Made by a program: the position numbers and the translations under genes
Assembly (NCBI RefSeq): GCF_023168165.1
Contig: NZ_BQYJ01000003.1
Location: 496,001 to 560,000 of the forward strand
Length of the DNA stretch: 64,000 bases
Direction: 5' to 3'
Source: Niallia sp. NCCP-28
GTDB lineage: Bacteria; Bacillota; Bacilli; Bacillales; Cytobacillaceae
Part shown: piece by piece, positions 1 to 9,028 of the stretch
How positions within the stretch are numbered: the stretch's first letter is position 1
How the letters are laid out: every line of letters begins with the position of its first letter
Notes under the pieces: generated by a model
Databases searched by the model: none
What the model saw: only the letters and a program-made list of their open reading frames with translations
What the model was told of the DNA's origin: nothing

Positions 1-707
1 ATGGTTATATTGGTGGTTTGTGCGAAATCCCCATTAATCGGGCTAAGTAAAGCATCAGATAATGAATGGTTCCCTGCCATCCATTTTCCAATGTCTTTTA
101 GCGCTGGTGTGGCACTTATCGGGTCAAGCTTTTGGACAGTGAGGATTTCTGGATTTTTCAACTCGAAATCAACCAAGGGTGAGATGGCAATCACTTTTTT
201 GGGAAAGACTGCTTGCTGTTTTTTTAATAGCTGAATAAACGATAAGGCAATAGTGCCTCCTGCTGAGTCGCCCATAATGATTAATTTTTCCTGATTATTA
301 ACAATGTTTTCATAGATGTTTAACAAATACCTCATTATATCATCCATTGTATGCTTTGGTGCTAATGGATAGAGGGGAACTATGACATCCACATTTGCTT
401 CTTTTATCATAGTATCTATAAAAGACCAGTGTAAGGGAGAAATCGGTAAAACAAAGCCTCCTCCTGGTAAGTACAGGACCGTTTTCTTTGCTGGATTCAG
501 CTCAGAACGCAATAGATAGATTGGGTTTTTATACTGTACATTGATTTGAATATCGTAGTTCTTAAACATTTTCTTTGTAGGAAAACCAATATCTTCCTGC
601 TTTTTTTGTAGCAAGGTTTTTAATTCCTGTCCTTGTTTTAGCCATATATTATTTATTTTAAAGATTTTTGCAAGCGTTTTTATTGCTTTGCTCTGCATAC
701 TTTCCAT
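1..707 (-). CDS. Alpha/beta hydrolase (HSL-type esterase), 3' end cut by window
   Basis: An alpha/beta-hydrolase-fold esterase or lipase of the hormone-sensitive-lipase type, probably cytoplasmic. About 235 residues are in the window and the C-terminus runs off the left edge, so the catalytic Asp and His are not all visible. Seen directly: an oxyanion-hole motif PGGG at residues 81-84 (the usual HGGG with Pro for His) and the nucleophile elbow GDSAGG at 146-151 (Ser148). The ATG at 707 is preceded by GGAG about 9 bases upstream; the ATG at 720 is in a frame that stops quickly. Substrate cannot be inferred. Confidence 0.8.
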   Translation of the reverse strand, partial: MESMQSKAIKTLAKIFKINNIWLKQGQELKTLLQKKQEDIGFPTKKMFKNYDIQINVQYKNPIYLLRSELNPAKKTVLYLPGGGFVLPISPLHWSFIDTMIKEANVDVIVPLYPLAPKHTMDDIMRYLLNIYENIVNNQEKLIIMGDSAGGTIALSFIQLLKKQQAVFPKKVIAISPLVDFELKNPEILTVQKLDPISATPALKDIGKWMAGNHSLSDALLSPINGDFAQTTNIT

Positions 708-1228
708 CAAAAATCTCCATTTCTATTTTTAGCCCCATTTATTTTTTTTTGACAGTGGAACAATCTGTAAATCAATAGATGAGCTTAAATAATCGAAAGA
801 AAATTCATTTGGCTCATTTTAGAATTTGTTTAACTGTATACGTCAAGAATGCTGCTGATTTTGACAATGATTGATAAATTTATGTATTAAGTATATCTAA
901 TTGCTGAAAGATAACCAAATAGAAAAATAGATAGTCTATTCTTATCGCTGATACATTCGGAATTGCTAACCGCTATAGATTAACAGGAGTGAGCCGATGC
1001 CAAAGCTGGCTATACAACTAATTAAAGATGTCTGCTTAAAAAGTAAGAGAAGCTTATTTTAATGTTCTTTTATATATTAAACGAAATAGCAAAACAGGTG
1101 GAATCTGTTTCCGCCTGTTTTGGTCATTTTGGTCTCTTCAAGCAGTAGGGATTTTCTTCATCTCCACTGCTTATTTGTTGGATTCATACTGCCCGTTAAT
1201 ACATGATAAATAATTACTTAATGCATCA
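708..1228. other. Intergenic region
   Basis: About 520 bases without a supportable gene. It holds the hairpin at 1091-1121 and otherwise AT-rich sequence with stops in all frames. Confidence 0.5.
1091..1121 (-). terminator. Hairpin terminator downstream of sspO
   Basis: A 13-base stem (AAAACAGGTGGAA pairing with TTCCGCCTGTTTT, one wobble) around a 4-5 base loop. It lies about 110 bases past the sspO stop on the minus strand and has short T runs on both sides. Confidence 0.55.
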
Positions 1229-1360
1229 CTAAGAACGCTTTTGTTTTTTTCTGGAAGAATCAGCCTGTTTAACTCCAGTTTCCCTTGTTGTTGTTCCTTG
1301 GCCTTCTACTTCTGATGAATTCAAACCAATTGTTGATGGATCAGCTTTTCTTTTTGACAC
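1229..1360 (-). CDS. sspO: Small acid-soluble spore protein O-like (SspO/CotK)
   Basis: A 43-residue basic, hydrophilic protein beginning MSKRKADPS, with a central GQG and ending KKQKRS. The SspO family is about 45-50 residues, starts with a KRKA block, has a central GQG and ends in a lysine-rich tail, so the layout fits well; the identification is from motif memory only. The GTG start at 1360 has a strong GGAGGTG site (complement of 1367-1373) at good spacing. Family members are made in the forespore and packed in the spore core. No partner gene (such as sspP) is seen beside it. It supports a spore-forming Bacillaceae. Confidence 0.72.
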   Translation of the reverse strand: MSKRKADPSTIGLNSSEVEGQGTTTRETGVKQADSSRKKQKRS

Positions 1361-1578
1361 TCTATTCACCTCCAATTATAGTGTTCCTTAAAATAAAGTA
1401 GTTATGTTATTTTATTGCTGATTCGAATAAACCATCAAAATAGGAAGTCTTTTGAATACAATTAAAGGAGATAGATTTTTTATCCTATTCTCTTTGCAAG
1501 CCTTAGAACAATTTGTCTTGATTGTTGAAAAAGAGTAACCGACTATTTGTGCAGTAAATAAAAAAGCTGCTCACACTA

Positions 1579-2460
1579 TTATTTAAATGTTATTTTATAT
1601 TCGGCTTCGAATAGTTCTCCTATTTCCAGCTTATTTATTCCAAATTTTTTGTTCATTTTCCCAGAAGCATTGTATGTATCGGCAATGCCATACCACGGCT
1701 CAATACAAACAAATGGCGCCATGGTGCCATCAGAATCCATATATTTTGACCAAATCCCAACAAATGGGAAATTTTCGGATGTTAGTTCTACACCATGATT
1801 TGATTTATTGGATGCAAGTGAAATGAAATCAATATTGCTGTATACAAGAGCATCATCTACAAATAAAGAATCAGTGAGCTGGATCTTTGAAATATCATTA
1901 GCAGTTCCTTTTTCATGGATCAGAGAATCTTTGAGCTCATATTCCATCACATTCTGATTTGCAGCAGGAGTAAAGTGTAAACTATAGTCCTCGATTGTTT
2001 CATTTTCTAAAAGGGGAACCTTAAATGCAGGGTGGGCACCAATGGAAAAATACATCTCTTCCTTGTTTTGATTTACTATTTCCCACCGAACAATGAGTGA
2101 GTCCTCTTTAAGAATATAATGAACAAATGCTTTAAATTCATAAGGATAAACATTCAGGAAGCGTCCAGCTGATTCAAATACAAAAGAAACACTTGTAGTT
2201 GCATGCTTGTCCAGATCAAATACGACATCACGCAAAAAGCCATGTTGTGACATCTCGTAGGTCTGATCATTGAGTTGATATCGATCGTCCTTTAAGCGTC
2301 CTACAATCGGAAATAAGATCGGAGAGACACGACCCCAATAAGTGCTATCCCCTGTCCACATATAGTCTAGCCCGTTTTTCTTATGCTGCACTTTGCGCAG
2401 TTCTGCTCCCCTGCTTGCTATTTCTACCTTTAACCAATCATTTTCAAGTACAGTAAACAT
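1579..2460 (-). CDS. Aldose 1-epimerase family protein (LacX-like mutarotase)
   Basis: A 293-residue galactose-mutarotase-fold protein, expected to interconvert anomers of a hexose or hexose phosphate in the cytoplasm. Seen: QHGF (His73) and GAHPAF (His143), the two histidines typical of the fold, and a C-terminal CIEPWYGIAD holding the likely catalytic Glu. Length and order fit the LacX/YeaD-like branch rather than canonical GalM (about 340). It is a single gene with no sugar operon around it, so the physiological sugar is unknown. Confidence 0.82.
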   Translation of the reverse strand: MFTVLENDWLKVEIASRGAELRKVQHKKNGLDYMWTGDSTYWGRVSPILFPIVGRLKDDRYQLNDQTYEMSQHGFLRDVVFDLDKHATTSVSFVFESAGRFLNVYPYEFKAFVHYILKEDSLIVRWEIVNQNKEEMYFSIGAHPAFKVPLLENETIEDYSLHFTPAANQNVMEYELKDSLIHEKGTANDISKIQLTDSLFVDDALVYSNIDFISLASNKSNHGVELTSENFPFVGIWSKYMDSDGTMAPFVCIEPWYGIADTYNASGKMNKKFGINKLEIGELFEAEYKITFK

Positions 2461-3040
2461 TTGCTATTCCCCATTTCTGATATTGCTTTCTTATTTTTAT
2501 TATACCGGAAAGGAGCTTCTTTAATAGGAAAGAGTCTTTATTTATCTTATATTCTGTTTTTTGATCGGTTTGTGCAGATTAGGCTGTTTTCAATGAAAAG
2601 GAGAACAGCATCAACGGTTTTAGAGTGCTTTTTTAACCAAAATCTTAATTGGATGGAAATGTTTTTAGCTAATCTGTCCGTTTAAATGTGAATGCCCATA
2701 AATTCTAATTAAAAACAAAAGGGAAAAATCCTTTTTATATTTAGGGGAGAATAGTAGAATAGATTTTATGGTCTTTTAACGTTTTATTTGCAGATATACG
2801 GAAAGGATGAATTTAATCAAATATTATGTAGTGAAGCAATGAGCAGGCAAAAACATTTGGGGCAGTTTCGCCATCGTAAAATTGCTTTAGCTAATCTTAA
2901 CTATCCTATTTATAATGGCTGTAAAGAATTGTATGGGGGGACCTGCGAATATTTACAGCATGTATAGATTTGATTTTTTAGGGGAGAGAATTGCAAAGAA
3001 AAGAAATGCCACTTTCGGCTTTAATTAGAGGTGTTTTCAA
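2461..3040. other. Intergenic region
   Basis: About 580 bases between divergent genes. A short open stretch at 2461-2685 has no ribosome site and no recognisable domain. The stretch 2790-2965 has slightly more mixed composition and could be gene debris, but I do not recognise it. Confidence 0.4.
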
Positions 3041-3859
3041 ATGAAAGAGTATTTTACCATCGGAGAAATATCAAAGCTATTCCATGTGAAAATTGCAACA
3101 TTGAGGTATTATGATGAGATAGGCATTTTGCGACCAGAATTTATTGATGAAAAAACCAACTATCGCTATTATTCCACACAGCAGTTTGAAAGGTTAAATT
3201 CCATTAAATATTTGAGGGCTTTAGATGTGCCAATAAGCAGGATTAGGGACTTTTTTGATTCTCGCGAAATTGATGCTCTTGTTGAAATGTTAAAAAAGCA
3301 GCAGGAGGAAGTGAGCCAAAAAAAGAAGGAATTGGAGATTATTGAAAGAAAAATCTCAAGGCGTCTTATGCAAATAGAAGATGCTGTTTGTACAGAAATA
3401 GATACTATTTCTGAAGTGAACCTCCCTGAAATGCATATCGCTTATTTGAGGCAGAAGTATACATTAGGAGAAGACATTGAATTTCCCATAACAGAATTGC
3501 GGAATAGTTTTGGAATAAATGAAGAGATTTTTTTGGGGAAAATAGGAATCTCGATTTCAGCTGCTGATTTGAAGGCCCAAAAATTTGATACATATTCCAG
3601 TGTTTTTTTGGTCTTGGAAGAAGAAGACAAGATTGCTTCTTCTGCAAGTATGCTTCCAGCGAGAGGCTATCTTAGAATTCGATTTAAGGGAACACATTTG
3701 GATGCTGCCCATTATTATAAAAAATTGTTGCTGTATATGAAGCACCACCAATATCAATTGGTTGATGATGCTATTGAAATCACACTGATAGATTATGGCA
3801 TTACAAATGATTTGGATAAGTACGTAACAGAAATTTTATTGCCGTATACTCGTATATGA
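3041..3859 (+). CDS. MerR family regulator with GyrI-like effector domain (BltR/BmrR type)
   Basis: A 272-residue transcription factor. Residues 4-70 are a MerR winged helix-turn-helix ([29 protein letters not shown]); residues about 80-115 form the lysine/glutamate-rich dimerisation coiled coil; residues about 120-272 look like the GyrI/SOUL-type ligand pocket of BmrR and BltR. Family members bind cationic drugs and untwist 19-bp-spacer promoters. It is followed by such a promoter (3889-3919) in front of the DUF554 gene, which is the most likely target. The ATG at 3041 follows GAGGTG about 10 bases upstream. Confidence 0.88.
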   Translation: MKEYFTIGEISKLFHVKIATLRYYDEIGILRPEFIDEKTNYRYYSTQQFERLNSIKYLRALDVPISRIRDFFDSREIDALVEMLKKQQEEVSQKKKELEIIERKISRRLMQIEDAVCTEIDTISEVNLPEMHIAYLRQKYTLGEDIEFPITELRNSFGINEEIFLGKIGISISAADLKAQKFDTYSSVFLVLEEEDKIASSASMLPARGYLRIRFKGTHLDAAHYYKKLLLYMKHHQYQLVDDAIEITLIDYGITNDLDKYVTEILLPYTRI

Positions 3860-3888
3860 TTTTTTATTGTCATCTTTAAAAGGAATAC

Positions 3889-3919
3889 TTGACTCTCTAG
3901 TAACTAGAGGGTTTATTTT
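3889..3919 (+). promoter_or_regulatory. MerR-type promoter/operator with 19-bp spacer
   Basis: TTGACT (3889-3894) and TATTTT (3914-3919) are separated by 19 bases that contain a perfect 15-base dyad CTCTAGTAACTAGAG (3895-3909). The over-long spacer with a centred dyad is the hallmark of MerR-activated promoters. It reads into the DUF554 gene 57 bases downstream. Confidence 0.78.
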
Positions 3920-3975
3920 GTTTTTAGGTTTTAATAAACAAAAGATAAAACATTCTTAAAAGGAGAAATTATGTT

Positions 3976-4659
3976 ATGTTTGGAACAATTTTTAATGTAA
4001 CGATGATTATAGTAGGGAGCATTATTGGCAGCATCTTTAAAAAGGGGATAAAAGATGAATATCATGATATTCTTATGCAAAGCATGGGATTAGTGGCTAT
4101 GGCTTTAGGAATAAATGCAATTGTTCAGCATTTGCCTTCTAGCAAGTATCCTGTCCTATTTATTGTCAGTTTGGCCATAGGTGGATTAGTCGGCCAAAAG
4201 CTTAATTTGGAGAGGCGATTTAATGCATTAGTTAATAAATACTCTAAAGGGAATTTAGCAGAAGGTCTATCTACTGCGATCTTATTATTCTGCATCGGGT
4301 CATTATCTATTTTAGGTCCTGTAGAAGCGGCATTAAAAGGAGATTATACATACCTGCTTGCGAATGGCATGTTAGATGGAATTACTTCTATTGTTTTGGC
4401 TTCCACTTTTGGTATCGGGATAGCTATTGCTGCCATTGTATTATTTGCATGGCAAGGTTCTATCTATTTAATTGCGAGTTTAATGGAAAATTCCTTAAGT
4501 AATGATCTTCTTAATGAAGTGACAATTGTGGGAGGCATATTGATTCTGGCATCAGGCTTAAGTATTTTGGGGATTAAGAAATGCAAAACTTTAAATCTTC
4601 TGCCATCTTTATTGATTCCTCCAATCGTATTTTTTATTATTCATTTATTACATCTCTAA
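3976..4659 (+). CDS. DUF554 integral membrane protein (YdfK/YqgA-like)
   Basis: A 227-residue polytopic membrane protein with about six or seven hydrophobic segments and repeated glycine-rich patterns (IIVGSIIGSIF near the N-terminus, LDGITSIVLASTFGIGIA in the middle). This fits the DUF554 family (YdfK, YqgA), putative transporters with no established substrate. A GGAG site precedes the ATG. It is preceded by the MerR-type promoter at 3889-3919, so it is probably induced by the ligand sensed by the upstream MerR protein; that link is inference. Confidence 0.85.
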   Translation: MFGTIFNVTMIIVGSIIGSIFKKGIKDEYHDILMQSMGLVAMALGINAIVQHLPSSKYPVLFIVSLAIGGLVGQKLNLERRFNALVNKYSKGNLAEGLSTAILLFCIGSLSILGPVEAALKGDYTYLLANGMLDGITSIVLASTFGIGIAIAAIVLFAWQGSIYLIASLMENSLSNDLLNEVTIVGGILILASGLSILGIKKCKTLNLLPSLLIPPIVFFIIHLLHL

Positions 4660-4718
4660 TAGAAACCAATGATTTTGGTATGCTGTATAATAAGCCTGTT
4701 TTCTTAATGAAGTGAAAA

Positions 4719-4764
4719 AACGTTCTATTTTGAACAATGTTGTTTCGAAATAGAGCGTTGCATT
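4719..4764 (+). terminator. Hairpin terminator after DUF554 gene
   Basis: AACGTTCTATTT (4719-4730) pairs with AAATAGAGCGTT (4748-4759), one wobble; the following sequence is only moderately T-rich. Confidence 0.5.
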
Positions 4765-4894
4765 TTAAAGGCTAATTCTATCTTTTATTTAGAATATGAA
4801 TGTGCAGTTGTGTGCAATAAATCATGATTAGTTATAAAAAAAGTAGGACTAAGTAACGGAGGAGTGCTTGGAATAAAAATAAATGGGTGAAGTT

Positions 4895-4923
4895 TTGACA
4901 TTTTAAAAAAATATTGATATATT
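4895..4923 (+). promoter_or_regulatory. Sigma-A promoter of czcD
   Basis: TTGACA at 4895-4900 and TATATT at 4918-4923 with a 17-base spacer, 134 bases before the czcD start. Confidence 0.75.
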
Positions 4924-4947
4924 ATATATGAATATATGTTCATATAT
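4924..4947. promoter_or_regulatory. CzrA/ArsR-family operator before czcD
   Basis: Inverted repeat with 9-base arms ATATATGAA (4924-4932) and TTCATATAT (4939-4947) around TATATG. This holds TGAA-N6-TTCA, the core of ArsR/SmtB-family zinc-sensor operators such as CzrA. It starts right after the -10 box, so the bound repressor would block transcription; zinc or cadmium would relieve it. No czrA gene is in the window. Confidence 0.78.
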
Positions 4948-5056
4948 TAAAATAAGAGCGATATATTGATGGAATAATTGCTTTAAATGAACAAGGAGAT
5001 TTTATCTGGAATTAAAATGCAGTTGCATAATCAAATATTTAGCAGGGGGATTCAAA

Positions 5057-5995
5057 ATGGGACATAATCATAATCATGCTGCCGGATCAAATAAAAAGGT
5101 ATTATTGGTATCTTTTCTCATTATTACAAGTTATATGATTATTGAAGCAATAGGAGGGTTTTTAACAAATAGTCTTGCGCTTTTGTCGGATGCAGGGCAT
5201 ATGTTAAGTGATTCCATCTCATTGATGATTGCATTGATTGCATTTAAATTAGGTGAAAAAACAGTGAATTACAGCAAAACATTTGGCTATAAACGATTCG
5301 AAATAATAGCCGCTATGATAAATGGAGCTACATTAATAGGCATTTCTTTTTATATATTGTATGAAGCAATTGCCCGTTTTGCCAATCCGCCTGAGGTAGC
5401 AACAACAGGTATGTTTATTATTAGTCTTATTGGGTTGTTAGTGAATATTCTAGTAGCGTGGATTATGATGCACAGTGGAGATACAGAAAATAATTTAAAT
5501 ATGCGAGGAGCCTTTTTGCATGTGATCAGCGATATGCTTGGTTCAGTCGGCGCCATTGTAGCTGCGATGCTGATTATGTTCTTTGGATGGGGCTGGGCAG
5601 ATCCGCTGGCAAGTGCAATAGTAGCTGTTCTTATTCTAAGAAGTGGCTATTACGTGACAAAGGATGCTCTTCATGTATTAATGGAGGGAACTCCACCCCA
5701 TGTAGATGTGGAGGATGTCATACTGACAATGGAAAAGACAGAAGGAATACAAGGTATCCATGATTTGCATATTTGGTCTATTACAAGCGGCTTGAATGCA
5801 CTTTCTTGCCATGCTGTTGTTGATAATCAACTTACTATGGCAGAAAGCGAAAAGATTTTGCGCAGCCTGGAACATGAACTGGAACATAAAGGCATTACAC
5901 ATGTGACTATTCAAATGGAAACCGCAGCACATAATCATGGGAATTCTATTCTTTGTAAGGCTAAAAATGAACCACTGCACCACCATCATCATTAA
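5057..5995 (+). CDS. czcD: Cation diffusion facilitator, Zn/Cd exporter CzcD
   Basis: A 312-residue proton-coupled divalent-cation exporter of the plasma membrane. Seen: a His-rich N-terminus (HNHNH), six membrane segments, the TM2 metal motif LLSDAGHMLSD, the TM5 metal motif HVISDMLGS, a cytoplasmic C-terminal domain with HDLHIWSITSG, and a His tail of five residues. These match the CzcD branch of the CDF family (zinc, cadmium, cobalt). GGGGG lies 8 bases before the ATG. The CzrA-like operator upstream supports induction by zinc-type metals. Bacillus czcD is often followed by trkA; here it stands alone. Confidence 0.93.
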   Translation: MGHNHNHAAGSNKKVLLVSFLIITSYMIIEAIGGFLTNSLALLSDAGHMLSDSISLMIALIAFKLGEKTVNYSKTFGYKRFEIIAAMINGATLIGISFYILYEAIARFANPPEVATTGMFIISLIGLLVNILVAWIMMHSGDTENNLNMRGAFLHVISDMLGSVGAIVAAMLIMFFGWGWADPLASAIVAVLILRSGYYVTKDALHVLMEGTPPHVDVEDVILTMEKTEGIQGIHDLHIWSITSGLNALSCHAVVDNQLTMAESEKILRSLEHELEHKGITHVTIQMETAAHNHGNSILCKAKNEPLHHHHH

Positions 5996-6031
5996 AAAGG
6001 GTTTATGAATTTGGGAGTAATTTAGCCGAAT

Positions 6032-6079
6032 AGGAGCAGCAAAATAAGTCGTTTTTTTGACTGTTGGCTGCTCCTTTTT
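6032..6079 (+). terminator. Terminator after czcD
   Basis: AGGAGCAGC (6032-6040) pairs with GCTGCTCCT (6067-6075), followed by a T run. Confidence 0.8.
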
Positions 6080-6235
6080 AGATTCAAGTTCGATTTATTT
6101 ATTATTTAAGTCGCTTTTGTACGAGTTGCGAATTGGAAGAATGGCAAAAAAAAAAAGAGGGACGGCTATTTTGCTAAATGGTTCCTTTGGTTGAACAAAG
6201 CAAAGAAGCGCTTCTTTATTGTTTATCCCAAAAAC

Positions 6236-6787
6236 TCAGAAAGCTGGTGGGGTCACAGAAAAAAGTATAACAGCATTTTCGCTAGAGTTATTTTCCCACT
6301 TATGCTTCATATATGCTGGTATTTTGACGCTGTCACCAGTTTCTAGCATATATTCTTCATTATCTAACAACACTTTAATTTTCCCTTCTAACACAAAGGC
6401 TACTTCTTCTCCTTTATGCTCCAAAAGTTTCTCAGATGAGGCTGAATCAGGTGGAACATTCATAATAGCGGCCGCCAGTGTTCCTGTAAAATCAGGTGAA
6501 ACTAATTCATAAGATAAGTTTTCAACAACCATTTTTTTTCGTTCATTTGACCTGACAATTAAATCTTTGGTATTTGTTTCTTCTAATAAAAAACTAAAGG
6601 TAGGAACATCAAGAGCCTTAGCTAAAATCTTTAGAGTCTGAATGGAAGGATTGGCTAATCCTCGTTCAATTTGGCTTAACATGGATGGGGTTATTTCAGC
6701 TAATTTCGCTAATTCTCTATTGCTCCACCCTTTAGATTTTCTGTATTTTTCCACTTTTTTGCCGATATCTATATTTTCCATTACCAT
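6236..6787 (-). CDS. XRE family regulator with C-terminal cupin domain
   Basis: A 183-residue regulator: an XRE helix-turn-helix at residues 8-65 (NRELAKLAEITPSMLSQIE, GLANPSIQTLKILAKAL) and a small cupin barrel at about 110-180 (GEEVAFVLEGKIKVLLDNEE, GDSVKIPAYMKHKWEN). HTH-cupin proteins of this type typically control an adjacent transport or catabolic gene in response to a small molecule bound in the barrel. It is divergent from the LysE-type exporter at 6978, the likely target. The intervening DNA is very AT-rich with TTTAATA/TATTAAA repeats but no clear single operator. Confidence 0.87.
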   Translation of the reverse strand: MVMENIDIGKKVEKYRKSKGWSNRELAKLAEITPSMLSQIERGLANPSIQTLKILAKALDVPTFSFLLEETNTKDLIVRSNERKKMVVENLSYELVSPDFTGTLAAAIMNVPPDSASSEKLLEHKGEEVAFVLEGKIKVLLDNEEYMLETGDSVKIPAYMKHKWENNSSENAVILFSVTPPAF

Positions 6788-6886
6788 ACTCCTTGAAAAA
6801 AGTTAAAAACAATTTAATTTTATTAAATATAAATAAATTGTTAATCGATTTATGTTAAACTATATTTAATATTTGTTAAATTTTAT

Positions 6887-6940
6887 TTTATCACGTAATA
6901 ATGGGCAGCAAAACCCTCACTAATTGAAGGTTCACTTTAT
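6887..6940 (+). repeat. Dispersed repeat copy A (short, internally deleted)
   Basis: Carries only the two ends of the repeat family described at copy B: TTTATCACG plus AATAATGGGCAG joined to a right end with CACTAATTGAAG and TTCACTTTAT. It lies between the divergent XRE and LysE genes. Confidence 0.55.
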
Positions 6941-6977
6941 CAGATGGTATTTTACAAGTCAGTAAGGAGTGGAGAAA

Positions 6978-7601
6978 ATGAATGATTTTTTTACCTTTTT
7001 AATTCTTTCATTATTTGTTGTAATGAGCCCAGGTGTTGATACAGCACTTATTACAAAGAGAACCATTTCAGACGGAAGAAAAGATGGATATACAATGGGG
7101 CTAGGTATTACAGCTGGCTCTTTGGTGCATACATTTGCTGCTGCTTTTGGAATTTCAGCTATTTTGATGCAGTCTGCTGTTGCTTTTGAAATCATTAAAT
7201 ATGCTGGTGCAGCCTACTTGATATACCTAGGACTCTCTTCTTTCATTTCACGAAAAAAGAAGAGAGTAGGGAGCGTTGAAACTGAAAATAAGATGGAGAT
7301 TAAAAAGTCAGCTTTTAAACAGGGATTTTTTTCGAATGTGCTCAATCCAAAGGTTGCAATGTTTTTCTTAACATTTTTGCCCCAATTTATGAAAACAGGA
7401 GAAAATGCCACTGGACAGCTTATGATCATGGGGATTATTTATACATTTTTGTCCGTTTTTTGGTTTTTTGTCTATGTGTTTTTCATTAACTATTTATGTG
7501 AATGGCTTATGTCTCCAAAAGTGCAAAGGACAATGGATAAAGCCACAGGTCTTGTTTTAATTGGATTTGGATTAAAGTTAGTTTTGCATAAACAACATTA
7601 A
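6978..7601 (+). CDS. LysE/RhtB family amino-acid exporter
   Basis: A 207-residue membrane protein with five or six hydrophobic segments. Near the N-terminus it has MSPGVDTALITKRT, the family signature SPGPD with Pro replaced by Val, and mid-protein NPKVAMFFLTFLPQF, typical of LysE/RhtB carriers. The family exports amino acids or their analogues. The ATG at 6978 has AGGAG at 6965-6969; the GTG at 6969 overlaps that site, so I prefer the ATG. It is probably controlled by the divergent XRE-cupin protein. Confidence 0.88.
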   Translation: MNDFFTFLILSLFVVMSPGVDTALITKRTISDGRKDGYTMGLGITAGSLVHTFAAAFGISAILMQSAVAFEIIKYAGAAYLIYLGLSSFISRKKKRVGSVETENKMEIKKSAFKQGFFSNVLNPKVAMFFLTFLPQFMKTGENATGQLMIMGIIYTFLSVFWFFVYVFFINYLCEWLMSPKVQRTMDKATGLVLIGFGLKLVLHKQH

Positions 7602-7628
7602 ATGAACTTGCTGACAGCTTCATAAGAA

Positions 7629-7846
7629 GAGGCTGTCTAATAAGTCCTAAAATAAAAACAGGGGAAGAAAAACAATTTGTTTTTCTTCCCCTGTTTTTTG
7701 ATTTCTATTCCTTTTACAAGAAAAGACGGTTTTTTGCATTTAATTTTTAAAAAAATTATGTAATGCTTAGCATGAATTTTAGCACTTTGTTGATTGTGAT
7801 TGGAATGGAAAGAGAAAGCGAACGCTTGGAGTGGAAATCAACAGGC
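7629..7846 (+). repeat. Palindromic TIR element, internally deleted copy
   Basis: Opens with GGCTGTCTAATAAGTCC, continues with an AAAACAGGGGAAGAAAAAC hairpin (stem about 7660-7700, serving as terminator for the LysE gene), and ends GTGGAAATCAACAGGC. The same order, reverse-complemented, is at 42715-42956, where a GC-richer core is also kept; here that core is deleted between about 7815 and 7820. It is non-coding; the short open frames across it are not genes. Confidence 0.7.
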
Positions 7847-7937
7847 AAGTTTAATAGAACTAAAAAGAGGAGCTGTTTTAACTACTCGCTTTTTTACCAG
7901 GATTTGCCAAAAAAGGAATTTGGGCGGCCCGCAAAAT

Positions 7938-7977
7938 ATATCTGATAGCATGATGAAAAAGCATCTATCAGATATAA
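7938..7977. other. Perfect 10-bp stem hairpin
   Basis: TATCTGATAG (7938-7947 region) pairs with CTATCAGATA just before the acyltransferase terminator. Function unknown; possibly a second termination structure. Confidence 0.45.
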
Positions 7978-8022
7978 AAATAGCAGCCAGATTTTAGATT
8001 TTAATCTGGCTGCTATAAAAGG
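7977..8022 (-). terminator. Terminator of acyltransferase gene
   Basis: ATAGCAGCCAGATT pairs with AATCTGGCTGCTAT; on the minus strand it is followed by TTTTTATA. Confidence 0.8.
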
Positions 8023-8038
8023 AGTATATCCATTCCTA

Positions 8039-9028
8039 TTATATTGTTAATTCAATTAATGGACGTGTATATTTTTTGATAAAATAACTTCCCAATCCTA
8101 TACATAAAACGAATGAGAAGGATATTAATATAAAGTACTGATCAGACATAGTGCTTAATGTATCATCAGAGATAAAAGCTTGAATGGTTTTGATAATAAA
8201 TCCGTGAAGCAGATAGATATATAAAGTGCGTTTCCCAATAACGGTAAAGCTAAAGCCTTTAGAAGGAACAATGGCCAAAAATCCGCCAATAACGGCTACG
8301 GTTAATGCATATTGGGCCAAACGTTTTAGGCCATCTATTTGTTCTTTTACACCCATATTGGCATAGGAGGTATCTCCGAGCAGCCAAGCAATAGCATCCT
8401 TTGGAAATAAAAGAGCAAATAGCAGTGTAATACTCAATAAGAAGGCCGTGCCGATGACAGGTGAAAATTTTACTTTTTTTATCAATTTCAAATGCTTTAA
8501 ATCTAACAGATAACCTAAAAGGAAATAAGGAAAAAAGACAAAGGTTCTAGATAAGGATAAAAAGCTTCCAATATTATCTATATAGCCAATTGAAATGCCG
8601 ATTATGGTTGCAATAGCCAAACCAGCCCATTTTAATTTGGCAAAAATATAAAGGAAAAGATTCCACAAAAATAAGCTCAGCAAGAACCAAAGCGTCCAAT
8701 GGGGCTGAAAAAGATTAAATTCAAGATTTTCAGTCTGCCCATTCCAATAATAGAAAATAGAATAGATGATTTGAAAAATGAAATAAGGCAAAAGAATTTT
8801 TTTGGTGATTTTTAATAGGTATCCTTTTTTATTATAGCCTTTAGAAAAATATCCTGAAATAAAAATAAAGGCGGGCATATGAAAAAGAAATATGACCGAA
8901 TATAAAGAAAACAGTACATCATCATGTCCTTTTAAGGGACTAATAACATGGCCTAATACAACGAGAAAAATTAAAATGAATTTTGCATTATCAAAGTAAA
9001 AAATCCTTTTTGTTGATGAGGAACTCAT
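8039..9028 (-). CDS. Acyltransferase 3 family membrane protein
   Basis: A 329-residue polytopic protein with about ten membrane segments. Near the N-terminus it has YFDNAKFILIFLVVLGHVI, the family signature with the catalytic-type His, and FHMPAFIFISGYFSKG in the next loop. Members of the Acyl_transf_3/OafA-like family move acetyl or other acyl groups to extracytoplasmic sugars or lipids. The substrate cannot be read from context, since no polysaccharide genes flank it. GGAGG precedes the ATG. Confidence 0.87.
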   Translation of the reverse strand: MSSSSTKRIFYFDNAKFILIFLVVLGHVISPLKGHDDVLFSLYSVIFLFHMPAFIFISGYFSKGYNKKGYLLKITKKILLPYFIFQIIYSIFYYWNGQTENLEFNLFQPHWTLWFLLSLFLWNLFLYIFAKLKWAGLAIATIIGISIGYIDNIGSFLSLSRTFVFFPYFLLGYLLDLKHLKLIKKVKFSPVIGTAFLLSITLLFALLFPKDAIAWLLGDTSYANMGVKEQIDGLKRLAQYALTVAVIGGFLAIVPSKGFSFTVIGKRTLYIYLLHGFIIKTIQAFISDDTLSTMSDQYFILISFSFVLCIGLGSYFIKKYTRPLIELTI

